Positions 34,601 to 46,600 of a DNA stretch of 64,000 nt are shown one piece after another. Source of the DNA: Agelas oroides (Eukaryota > Porifera > Demospongiae > Agelasida > Agelasidae); NCBI GenBank assembly GCA_949130485.1, contig OX422189.1, positions 2,303,720-2,367,719 of the forward strand, in the 5' to 3' direction. Below the pieces are notes generated by a model. It was given only the letters and a program-made list of their open reading frames with translations, made no database searches and was not told where the DNA came from. Numbering within the stretch: the first letter of the stretch is position 1; each line of letters begins with the position of its first letter. A program made the translations under genes and the position numbers.

Positions 34601-37600
34601 ACCAGCACCCTGACGGCTTGTCTTGCACGAGACCAGCCCCCTAACTGCTTGTATCTGCACGAGACCAGCCCCCTCACTGCTTGTCTTGCACGAGACCTGT
34701 CCCCTGACTGCTTGTCTTGCACTAGACCAGCCACCTGACTGCTTGTCTTGCACGAGACCAGCCCCTTAACTGCTTGTCTTGCACAAGACCAGCCTTGTCA
34801 CTGCTTGTATCTGCATGAGACCATCACCCTGATCGCTTGTCTCTGCCATGACCAGCTATCTGACTGCTTGTCTTGCACTAGACCAGCCCCCTGACTGCTT
34901 GTCTTGCACGAGACCAGTCTCGTGACTGCTTGTCTTGCACGAGACCAGCCCCCTGACTACTTATCTTGCGATAGACCAGCACCCTGACTGCTTGTCTTGC
35001 ACGAGACCAGCTACCTGACTGCTTATCTTGCACGAGACCAGCCCCCTAACTGCTTGTATCTGCACGAGACCAGCCCCCTGGCTGCTTGTCGTGCACTAGA
35101 CCAGCCCCCTGACTGCTTGTCTTGCACGAGACCAGCTCCCTGACTGCTTTTATCTGCACGAGACCAGACCCCTGACTGCTTGTCTTGCACTAGACCAGCC
35201 ACCTGACTGCTTGTCTTGCACGAGACCAGCCCCTTAACTGCTTGTCTTGCACGAGACCAGCCTTGTCACTGCTTGTATCTGCATGAGACCATCACCCTGA
35301 TCGCTTGTCTCTGCCGTGACCAGCTATCTGACTGCTTGTCTTGCACGAGACCAGCCCCCTGACTGCTTGTCTTGCACGAGACCAGCCTCGTGACTGCTTG
35401 TCTTGCACGAGACCAGCCCCCTGACTACTTATCTTGCGATAGACCAGCACCCTGACTGCTTGTCTTGCACGAGACCAACTACCTGACTGCTTATCTTGCA
35501 CGAGACCAGCACCCTGACTGCTTGTCTTGCACGAGACCAGCTACCTGACTGCTTATCTTGCACGAGACCAGCACCCTGACTGCTTGTCTTGCACGAGACG
35601 AACGCCCTGACTGCTTGTCTTGCACGAGACCAGCTCCCTGACTGCTTGTATCTGCACGAGACCAGCCACCTGACTGCTTGTCTTGCACGAGACCAGCCCC
35701 TTAACTGCTTGTCTTGCACGAGACCAGCCTTGTCACTGCTTGTATCTGCATGAGACCATCACCCTGATTGCTTGTCTCTGCCGTGACCAGCTATCTGACT
35801 GTTTGTCTTGCACGAGACCAGCCCTGACTGCTTGTCTTGCACGAGACCAGCCTCGTGACTGCTTGTCTTGAACGAGACCAACCCCCTGACTGCTTGTCTT
35901 GCACGAGACCAGCCCCCTGACTGCTTGTCTTGCACGAGACCAGCCCCCTCACTGCTTGACGTGACCAGCCCCCTCACTGCTTGACGTGACCAGCCTCGTG
36001 ACTGCTTATCTTGCACGAGACCAGGCCCCTGATTGCTTGTCGTGCGCTAGACCAGCCTCCTGACGGCTTGTCTTGCACGAGACCAACCCCCTGACTGCTT
36101 GTCTTGCACGAGACCATGCTTGTCTTGCACGAGACCAGCATTGTGACTGCTTATCTTGCATGGGACCAGCCCCCTGACTGCTTGTATCTGCACGAGACCA
36201 GCCCCCTGACTGCTTGTCTTGCACGAGACCATTCCCCTGACTGCTTGTCTTGCACTAGACAAGCACCCTGACTGCTTGTCTTGCACGAGACCAGCCCCTT
36301 GACTGCTTGTCTTGTATGAGACCAGCCCCCTGAATGCTTGTATCTGCACGAGACCAGCCCCCTGACTGCTTGTATCTGCACGAGACCAGCCCCCTGACTG
36401 CTTGTCTTGCACGAGACCATTCCCCTGACTGCTTGTCTTGCACTAGACAAGCACCCTGACTGCTTGTCTTGCACGAGACCAGCCCCTTGACTGCTTGTCT
36501 TGTATGAGACCAGCCCCCTGAATGCTTGTATCTGCACGAGACCAGCCCCCTGACTGCTTGTCTTGCACGAGACCAGCACCCTGACGGCTTGTCTTGCACG
36601 AGACCAGCCTTGTCACTGCTTGTCTTGCACGAGACCAGGCTTGTGACTGCTTATCTTGTATGGGACCAGCCCCCTGACTGCTTGTATCTGCACGAGAGAA
36701 GCCCCCTGACTGCTTGTCTTGCACGAGACCAGCCCCCTGACTGCTTGTCTTGCACGAGACCAGCACCCTGACTGCTTGTCTTGCACGAGACGAACGCCCT
36801 GACTGCTTGTCTTGCACGAGACCAGCTCCCTGACTGCTTGTATCTGCACGAGACCAGACCCCTGGCTGCTTGTCGTGCACTAGACCAGCCCCCTGACTGC
36901 TTGTCTTGCACGAGACCAGCTCCCTGACTGCTTGTATCTGCACGAGACCAGACCCCTGACTGCTTGTCTTGCACTAGACCAGCCACCTGACTGCTTGTCT
37001 TGCACGAGACCAGACCCCTGGCTGCTTGTCTTGCACGAGACCAGCCCCCTGACTGCTTGTCTTGTATGAGACCAGCCCCCTGAATGCTTGTATCTGCACG
37101 AGACCAGCCCCCTGACTGCTTGTCTTGCACGAGACCAGCACCCTGACGGCTTGTCTTGCACTAGACCAGCCCCCTGACTGCTTGTCTTGCACGAGACCGT
37201 TCACCTGACTGCTTGTCTTGCACGAGACCAGCTACCTGACTGCTTGTCTTGCACTAGACCTGTCCCCTTACTGCTTGTCTTGCACGAGACCAGCCCCCTC
37301 ACTGCTTGTCTTGCACGAGACCAGCTACCTAACTGCTTGTCTTGCACAAGATCAGCTACCTCACTGCTAGTCTTGCATAAAACCATCTCCCTGACTGCTT
37401 GTCTTGCACGAGACCAGCCCCCTGACTGCTTATCTTGCACGATACCAGCATCCTGACTGCTTCTCTTGCACGAGACGAACGCCCTGACTGCTTGTCTTGC
37501 ACGAGACCAGCCCCCTGACTGCTTGTCTTGCAAGAGACCAGCCTTGTGACTGCTTATCATGTATGGGACCAGCACCCTGACTGCTTGTATCTGTACGAGA

Positions 37601-40600
37601 CCATTCCCCTGACTGCTTGTCTTGCACGAGACCAGCCTCTTGACTGCTTGTCTTGCACGAAACCAGCCCCCTGACTGCTTGTCTTGCACGAGACCAGCCC
37701 CCTGACTGCTTGTATCTGCACGAGACCAGCCCCCTGACTGCTTGTATCTGCACGAGACCAGCCCCCTGACTGCTTGTCTTGCACGAGACCAGCCCCCTGA
37801 CTGCTTGTCTTGCAAGAGACCAGCCTTGTGACTGCTTATCTTGTATGGGACCAGCACCCTGACTGCTTTTATCTGTACGAGACCATTCCCCTGACTGCTT
37901 GTTTTGCACGAGACAAGCCCCCTGACTGCTTGTCTTGCACGAGACCAGCCTCTTGACTGCTTGTCTTGCACGAAACCAGCCCCCTGACTGCTTGTCTTGC
38001 ACGAGACCAGCCCCCTGACTGCTTGTATCGGCACGAGACCAGCCCCCTGACTGCTTGTATCTGCACGAGACCAGCCCCCTGACTGCTTGTCTTGCACGAG
38101 ACCAGCCCCCTGACTGCTTGTCTTGCAAGAGACCAGCCTTGTGACTGCTTATCTTGTATGGGACCAGCACCCTGACTGCTTTTATCTGTACGAGACCATT
38201 CCCCTGACTGCTTGTCTTGCACGAGACAAGCCCCCTGACTGCTTGTCTTGCACGAGACCAGCCCCCTGACTGCTTGTCTTGCACGAGACCAGCCCCCTGA
38301 CTGCTTGTCTTGCACGAGACCAGCCCCCTGACTGCTTGTATCTGCACGAGACCAGCCCCCTGACTGCTTGTCTTGCACGAGACCGGCCCCCTGACTGCTT
38401 GTATCTGCACGAGACCAGCCCCCTGACTGCTTGTCTTGCACGAGACCAGCCCCTTAACTGCTTGTCTTGCACGAGACCATCCTTGTGACTGCTTATCTTG
38501 CACGAGACCAGCCTTGTCACTGCTTGTCTTGCACGGGACCAGGCTTGTGACTGCTTATCTTGTATGGGACCAGCCCCCTGACTGCTTGTATCTGCACAAG
38601 ACAAGCCCCCTGACTGCTTGTCTTGCACGAGACCAGCCCCCTGACTGCTTGTCTTGTATGAGACCAGCCCCCTGACTGCTTGTATCTGCACGAGACCAGC
38701 CCCCTGACTGCTTATCTTGCACGAGACCAGCACCCTGACGGCTTGTCTTGCACGAGACCAGCCCCCTAACTGCTTGTATCTGCACGAGACCAGCCCCCTC
38801 ACTGCTTGTCTTGCACGAGACCTGTCCCCTGACTGCTTGTCTTGCACTAGACCAGCCACCTGACTGCTTGTCTTGCACGAGACCAGCCCCTTAACTGCTT
38901 GTCTTGCACAAGACCAGCCTTGTCACTGCTTGTATCTGCATGAGACCATCACCCTGATCGCTTGTCTCTGCCATGACCAGCTATCTGACTGCTTGTCTTG
39001 CACTAGACCAGCCCCCTGACTGCTTGTCTTGCACGAGACCAGTCTCGTGACTGCTTGTCTTGCACGAGACCAGCCCCCTGACTACTTATCTTGCGATAGA
39101 CCAGCACCCTGACTGCTTGTCTTGCACGAGACCAGCTACCTGACTGCTTATCTTGCACGAGACCAGCCCCCTAACTGCTTGTATCTGCACGAGACCAGCC
39201 CCCTGGCTGCTTGTCGTGCACTAGACCAGCCCCCTGACTGCTTGTCTTGCACGAGACCAGCTCCCTGACTGCTTTTATCTGCACGAGACCAGACCCCTGA
39301 CTGCTTGTCTTGCACTAGACCAGCCACCTGACTGCTTGTCTTGCACGAGACCAGCCCCTTAACTGCTTGTCTTGCACGAGACCAGCCTTGTCACTGCTTG
39401 TATCTGCATGAGACCATCACCCTGATCGCTTGTCTCTGCCGTGACCAGCTATCTGACTGCTTGTCTTGCACGAGACCAGCCCCCTGACTGCTTGTCTTGC
39501 ACGAGACCAGCCTCGTGACTGCTTGTCTTGCACGAGACCAGCCCCCTGACTACTTATCTTGCGATAGACCAGCACCCTGACTGCTTGTCTTGCACGAGAC
39601 CAACTACCTGACTGCTTATCTTGCACGAGACCAGCACCCTGACTGCTTGTCTTGCACGAGACCAGCTACCTGACTGCTTATCTTGCACGAGACCAGCACC
39701 CTGACTGCTTGTCTTGCACGAGACGAACGCCCTGACTGCTTGTCTTGCACGAGACCAGCTCCCTGACTGCTTGTATCTGCACGAGACCAGCCACCTGACT
39801 GCTTGTCTTGCACGAGACCAGCCCCTTAACTGCTTGTCTTGCACGAGACCAGCCTTGTCACTGCTTGTATCTGCATGAGACCATCACCCTGATTGCTTGT
39901 CTCTGCCGTGACCAGCTATCTGACTGTTTGTCTTGCACGAGACCAGCCCTGACTGCTTGTCTTGCACGAGACCAGCCTCGTGACTGCTTGTCTTGAACGA
40001 GACCAACCCCCTGACTGCTTGTCTTGCACGAGACCAGCCCCCTGACTGCTTGTCTTGCACGAGACCAGCCCCCTCACTGCTTGACGTGACCAGCCCCCTC
40101 ACTGCTTGACGTGACCAGCCTCGTGACTGCTTATCTTGCACGAGACCAGGCCCCTGATTGCTTGTCGTGCGCTAGACCAGCCTCCTGACGGCTTGTCTTG
40201 CACGAGACCAACCCCCTGACTGCTTGTCTTGCACGAGACCATGCTTGTCTTGCACGAGACCAGCATTGTGACTGCTTATCTTGCATGGGACCAGCCCCCT
40301 GACTGCTTGTATCTGCACGAGACCAGCCCCCTGACTGCTTGTCTTGCACGAGACCATTCCCCTGACTGCTTGTCTTGCACTAGACAAGCACCCTGACTGC
40401 TTGTCTTGCACGAGACCAGCCCCTTGACTGCTTGTCTTGTATGAGACCAGCCCCCTGAATGCTTGTATCTGCACGAGACCAGCCCCCTGACTGCTTGTAT
40501 CTGCACGAGACCAGCCCCCTGACTGCTTGTCTTGCACGAGACCATTCCCCTGACTGCTTGTCTTGCACTAGACAAGCACCCTGACTGCTTGTCTTGCACG

Positions 40601-43600
40601 AGACCAGCCCCTTGACTGCTTGTCTTGTATGAGACCAGCCCCCTGAATGCTTGTATCTGCACGAGACCAGCCCCCTGACTGCTTGTCTTGCACGAGACCA
40701 GCACCCTGACGGCTTGTCTTGCACGAGACCAGCCTTGTCACTGCTTGTCTTGCACGAGACCAGGCTTGTGACTGCTTATCTTGTATGGGACCAGCCCCCT
40801 GACTGCTTGTATCTGCACGAGAGAAGCCCCCTGACTGCTTGTCTTGCACGAGACCAGCCCCCTGACTGCTTGTCTTGCACGAGACCAGCACCCTGACTGC
40901 TTGTCTTGCACGAGACGAACGCCCTGACTGCTTGTCTTGCACGAGACCAGCTCCCTGACTGCTTGTATCTGCACGAGACCAGACCCCTGGCTGCTTGTCG
41001 TGCACTAGACCAGCCCCCTGACTGCTTGTCTTGCACGAGACCAGCTCCCTGACTGCTTGTATCTGCACGAGACCAGACCCCTGACTGCTTGTCTTGCACT
41101 AGACCAGCCACCTGACTGCTTGTCTTGCACGAGACCAGCCCCTTAACTGCTTGTCTTGCACGAGACCAGCCTTGTCACTGCTTGTATCTGCATGAGACCA
41201 TCACCCTGATCGCTTGTCTCTGCCATGACCAGCTATCTGACTGGTTGTCTTGCACTAGACCAGCCCCCTGACTGCTTGTCTTGCACGAGACCAGCCTCGT
41301 GACTGCTTGTCTTGCACGAGACCAGCCCCCTGACTACTTATCTTGCGATAGACCAGCACCCTGACTGCTTGTCTTGCACGAGACCAGCTACCTGACTGCT
41401 TATCTTGCACGAGACCAGCACCCTGACTGCTTGTCTTGCACGAGACGAACGCCCTGACTGCTTGTCTTGCACGAGACCAGCTCCCTGACTGCTTGTATCT
41501 GCACGAGACCAGACCCCTGGCTGCTTGTCGTGCACTAGACCAGCCCCCTGACTGCTTGTCTTGCACGAGACCAGCTCCCTGACTGCTTGTATCTACACGA
41601 GACCAGACCCCTGACTGCTTGTCTTGCACTAGACCAGCCACCTGACTGCTTGTCTTGCACGAGACCAGCCCCTTAACTGCTTGTCTTGCACGAGACCAGC
41701 CTTGTCACTGCTTGTATCTGCATGAGACCAGACCCCTGACTGCTTGTCTTGCACTAGACCAGCCACCTGACTGCTTGTCTTGCACGAGACCAGCCCCTTA
41801 ACTGCTTGTCTTGCACGAGACCAGCCTTGTCACTGCTTGTATCTGCATGAGACCATCACCCTGATCGCTTGTCTCTGCCATGACCAGCTATCTGACTGCT
41901 TGTCTTGCACGAGACCAGCCCCCTGACTGCTTGTCTTGCACGAGACCAGCCTCGTGACTGCTTGTCTTGCACGAGACCAGCCCCCTGACTACTTATCTTG
42001 CGATAGACCAGCACCCTGACTGCTTGTCTTGCACGAGACCAGCTACCTGACTGCTTATCTTGCACGAGACCAGCCCCCTGACTGCTTGTCTTGCACGAGA
42101 CCAGCCTCGTGACTGCTTGTCTTGCACGAGACCAGCCTCTTGACAGCTTGTCTTGCACGAGACCAGGCTTGTGACTGCTTATCTTGTATGGGACCAACCC
42201 CCTGACTCATTGTCTTGCACGAGACCAACCCCCTGACTGCTTGTCTTGCACGAGACCATGCTTGTCTTGAACAAGACCAGCATTGTGACTGCTTATCTTG
42301 CATGGGACCAGCCCCCTGACTGCTTGTATCTGCACGAGACCAGTCCCCTGACTGCTTGTCTTGCACGAGACCATTCCCCTGACTGCTTGTCTTGCACGAG
42401 ACAAGCCCCCTGACTGCTTGTCTTGCACGAGACCAGCCCCCTGACTGCTTGTCTTGTATGAGACCAGCCCCCTGAATGCTTGTATCTGCATGAGACCAGC
42501 CCCCTGACTGCTTGTCTTGCAAGAGACCAGCACCCTGATGGCTTGTCTTGCACGAGACCAGCCCCCTAACTGCTTGTATCTGCACGAGACCAGCCCCCTC
42601 ACTGCTTGTCTTGCACGAGACCTGTCCCCTGACTGCTTGTCTTGCACTAGACCAGCCACCTGACTGCTTGTCTTGCACGAGACCAGCCCCTTAACTGCTT
42701 GTCTTGCACAAGACCAGCCTTGTCACTGCTTGTATCTGCATGAGACCATCACCCTGATCGCTTGTCTCTGCCGTGACCAGCTATCTGACTGCTTGTCTTG
42801 CATGAGACCAGCCCCCTGACTGCTTGTCTTGCACGAGACCAGCCTCGTGACTGCTTGTCTTGAACGAGACCAACCCCCTGACTGCTTGTCTTGCACGAGA
42901 CCAGCCCCCTGACTGCTTGTCTTGCACGAGACCAGCCCCCTCACTGCTTGACGTGACCAGCCTCGTGACTGCTTATCTTGCACGAGACCAGCCCCCTGAC
43001 TGCTTGTCTTGCACGAGACCAGCCTCCTGACAGCTTTTCTTGCACGAGACCAACCCCCTGACTGCTTGTCTTGCACGAGACCATGCTTGTCTTGCACGAG
43101 ACCAGCATTGTGACTGCTTATCTTGCATGGGACCAGCCCCCTGACTGCCTGTATCTGCACGAGACCAGACCCCTGACTGCTTGTCTTGCACGAGACCATT
43201 CCCCTGACTGCTTGTCTTGCACGAGACAAGTCCCCTGACTGCTTGTCTTGCACGAGACCAGCCTCGTGACTGCTTGTCTTGCACGAGACGAACGCCCTGA
43301 CTGCTTGTCTTGCATGAGACCAGCTCCCTGACTGCTTGTATCTGCACGAGACCAGACCCCTGGCTGCTTGTCGTGCACTAGACCAGCCCCCTGACTGCTT
43401 GTCTTGCACGAGACCAGCTCCCTAACTGCTTGTATCTGCACGAGACCAGACCCCTGACTGCTTGTCTTGCACGAGACCAGCTCCCTCACTGCTTGTCTTG
43501 CACGAGACCAACCCCCTGACTGCTTGTCTTGCACGAGACCAACCTCCTGACTGCTTGTCTTGCACGAGACCATGCTTGTCTTGCACGAGACCAGCATTGT
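22653..43600. repeat. Multi-kilobase duplicated blocks within the satellite
   Basis: Long strings of variant monomers recur in the same order. The block starting at 22653 recurs at 29912, 33062 and 37187. The block at about 24570-26220 recurs at 35292 and 39417. The block at about 26408-28750 recurs at 41255. The block at 29115-29930 recurs at 32265-33080. Offsets are 7,259, 3,150, 4,125, 10,722 and 14,847 bp. Predicted translations of matching blocks are identical or nearly so over up to 329 residues, so the copies are young or homogenised. Confidence 0.85.
32849..41115. repeat. 4,125-bp tandem duplication inside the satellite
   Basis: Reading frames from 32849 to about 36990 reappear at +4,125 (33076 at 37201, 34430 at 38555, 36443 at 40568) with the same lengths and sequences. 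The two copies are directly adjacent. The match ends at about 36990/41115, where frames begin to differ. Confidence 0.8.
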
Positions 43601-46600
43601 GACTGCTTATCTTGCATGGGACCAGCCCCCTGACTGCTTGTATCTGCACGAGACCAGCCCCCTGACTGCTTGTCTTGCACGAGACCATTCCCCTGACTGC
43701 TTGTCTTGCACGAGACCAGCCTCGTGACTGCTTGTCTTGAACGAGACCAACCCCCTGACTGCTTGTCTTGCACGAGACCAGCCCCCTGACTGCTTGTTTT
43801 GCACGAGACCAGCCCCCTCACTGCTTGACGTGACCAGCCTCGTGACTGCTTATCTTGCACGAGACCAGCCCCCTGACTGCTTGTCTTGCGCGAGACCAGC
43901 CTCCTGACGGCTTGTCTTGCACGAGACCACCCCCCTGACTGCTTGTTTTGCACGAGACCAACCCCCTGACTGCTTGTCTTGCACGAGACCAACCCCCTGA
44001 CTGCTTGTCTTGCACGAGACCAACCCCCTGACTGCTTGTCTTGCATGAGACAAGCCCCCTGACTGCTTGTCTTGCACGAGACCAACCCCCTGACTGCTTG
44101 TCTTGCACGAGACCAACCCCCTGACTGCTTGTCTTGTACGAGACCAGCCTTGTCACTGCTTGTATCTGCATGAGACCATCATCCTGATCGCTTGTCTCTG
44201 CCGTGACCAGCTATATGACTGCTTGTCTTGCACGAGACCAGCCCCCTGACTGCTTGTCTTGCACGAGACCAGCCTCGTGACTGCTTGTCTTGCACGAGAC
44301 CAGGCTTGTGACTGCTTATCTTGTATGGGACCAACCCCCTGACTGCTTGTCTTGCACGAGACCAACCCCCTGACTGCTTGTCTTGCACGAGACCATGCTT
44401 GTCTTGCACAAGACAAGCATTGTGACTGCTTATCTTGCATGGGACCAGCCCCCTGACTGCTTGTATCTGCACGAGACCAGCCCCCTGACTGCTTGTCTTG
44501 CACGAGACCATTCCCCTGACTGCTTGTCTTGCACGAGACAAGCCCCCTGACTGCTTGTTTTGCACGAGACCAACCCCCTGACTGCTTGTCTTGCACGAGA
44601 CCAACCCCCTGACTGCTTGTCTTGCACGAGACCAACCCCCTGACTGCTTGTCTTGCACGAGACCAGCCCCCTGACTGCTTGTCTTGCATGAGACCAGCCC
44701 CCTGACTGCTTGTCTTGCACGAGACCAAACCCCTGACTGCTTGTCTTGCACGAGACCAACCCCCTGACTGCTTGTCTTGTACGAGACCAGCCTTGTCACT
44801 GCTTGTATCTGCATGAGACCATCATCCTGATCGCTTGTCTCTGCCGTGACCAGCTATCTGACTGCTTGTCTTGCACGAGACCAGCCCCCTGACTGCTTGT
44901 CTTGCACGAGACCAGCCTCGTGACTGCTTGTCTTGCACGAGACCAGGCTTGTGACTGCTTATCTTGTATGGGACCAACCCCCTGACTGCTTGTCTTGCAC
45001 GAGACCAACCCCCTGACTGCTTGTCTTGCACGAGACCAACCCCCTGACTGCTTGTCTTGCACGAGACCATGCTTGTCTTGCACAAGACAAGCATTGTGAC
45101 TGCTTATCTTGCATGGGACCAGCCCCCTGACTGCTTGTATCTGCACGAGACCAGCCCCCTGACTGCTTGTCTTGCACGAGACCATTCCCCTGACTGCTTG
45201 TCTTGCACGAGACAAGCCCCCTGAATGCTTGTTTTGCACGAGACCAAGCCTCGTGACTGCTTGTCTTGCACGAGACCAGGCTTGTGACTGCTTTTCTTGT
45301 ATGGGACCAACCCCCTGACTGCTTGTCTTGCACGAGACCAACCCCCTGACTGCTTGTCTTGCACGAGACCAACCCCCTGACTGCTTGTCTTGCACGAGAC
45401 CATGCTTGTCTTGCACAAGACAAGCATTGTGACTGCTTATCTTGCATGGGACCAGCCCCCTGACTGCTTGTATCTGCACGAGACCAGCCCCCTGACTGCT
45501 TGTCTTGCACGAGACCATTCCCCTGACTGCTTGTCTTGCACGAGACAAGCCCCCTGACTGCTTGTTTTGCACGAGACCAACCCCCTGACTGCTTGTCTTG
45601 CACGAGACCAACCCCCTGACTGCTTGTCTTGCACGAGACCAACCCCCTGACTGCTTGTCTTGCACGAGACCATGCTTGTCTTGCACGAGACCAGCATTGT
45701 GACTGCTTATCTTGCATGGGACCAGCCCCCTGACTGCTTGTATCTGCACGAGACCAGCCCCCTGACTGCTTGTCTTGCACGAGACCATTCCCCTGACTGC
45801 TTGTCTTGCACGAGACAAGCCCCCTGACTGCTTGTCTTGCACGAGACCAGCCCCCGGATTGCTTGTCTTGCACGAGACCAGCACCCTACGGCTTGTCTTG
45901 CATGAGACCAGCCCCCTAACTGCTTGTATCTGCACGAGACCAACCCCTTAACTGCTTGTCTTGCACGAGACCAGCCTTGTCACTGCTTGTATCGGCATGA
46001 GACCATCACCCTGATCGCTTGTCTCTGCCGTGACCAGCTATCTGATTGCTTGTCTTGCACGAGACCAGCCCACTGACTGCTTGTCTTGCACGAGACCAGC
46101 CTCGTGACTGCTTGTCTTGCACGAGACCAACCCCCTGACTGCTTGTCTTGCACGAGACCAGCCCCCTGACTGCTTGTCTTGCACGAGACCAGCCCCCTGA
46201 CTGCTTGTCTTGCACGAGACCAACCCCCTGACTGCTTGTCTTGCACGAGACCAACCCCCTGACTGCTTGTCTTGTACGAGACCAGCCTTGTCACTGCTTG
46301 TATCTGCATGAGACCATCATCCTGATCGCTTGTCTCTGCCGTGACCAGCTATCTGACTGCTTGTCTTGCACGAGACCAGCCCCCTGACTGCTTGTCTTGC
46401 ACGAGACCAGCCTCGTGACTGCTTGTCTTGCACGAGACCAGGCTTGTGACTGCTTATCTTGTATGGGACCAACCCCCTGACTGCTTGTCTTGCACGAGAC
46501 CAACCCCCTGACTGCTTGTCTTGCACGAGACCATGCTTGTCTTGCACAAGACAAGCATTGTGACTGCTTATCTTGCATGGGACCAGCCCCCTGACTGCTT

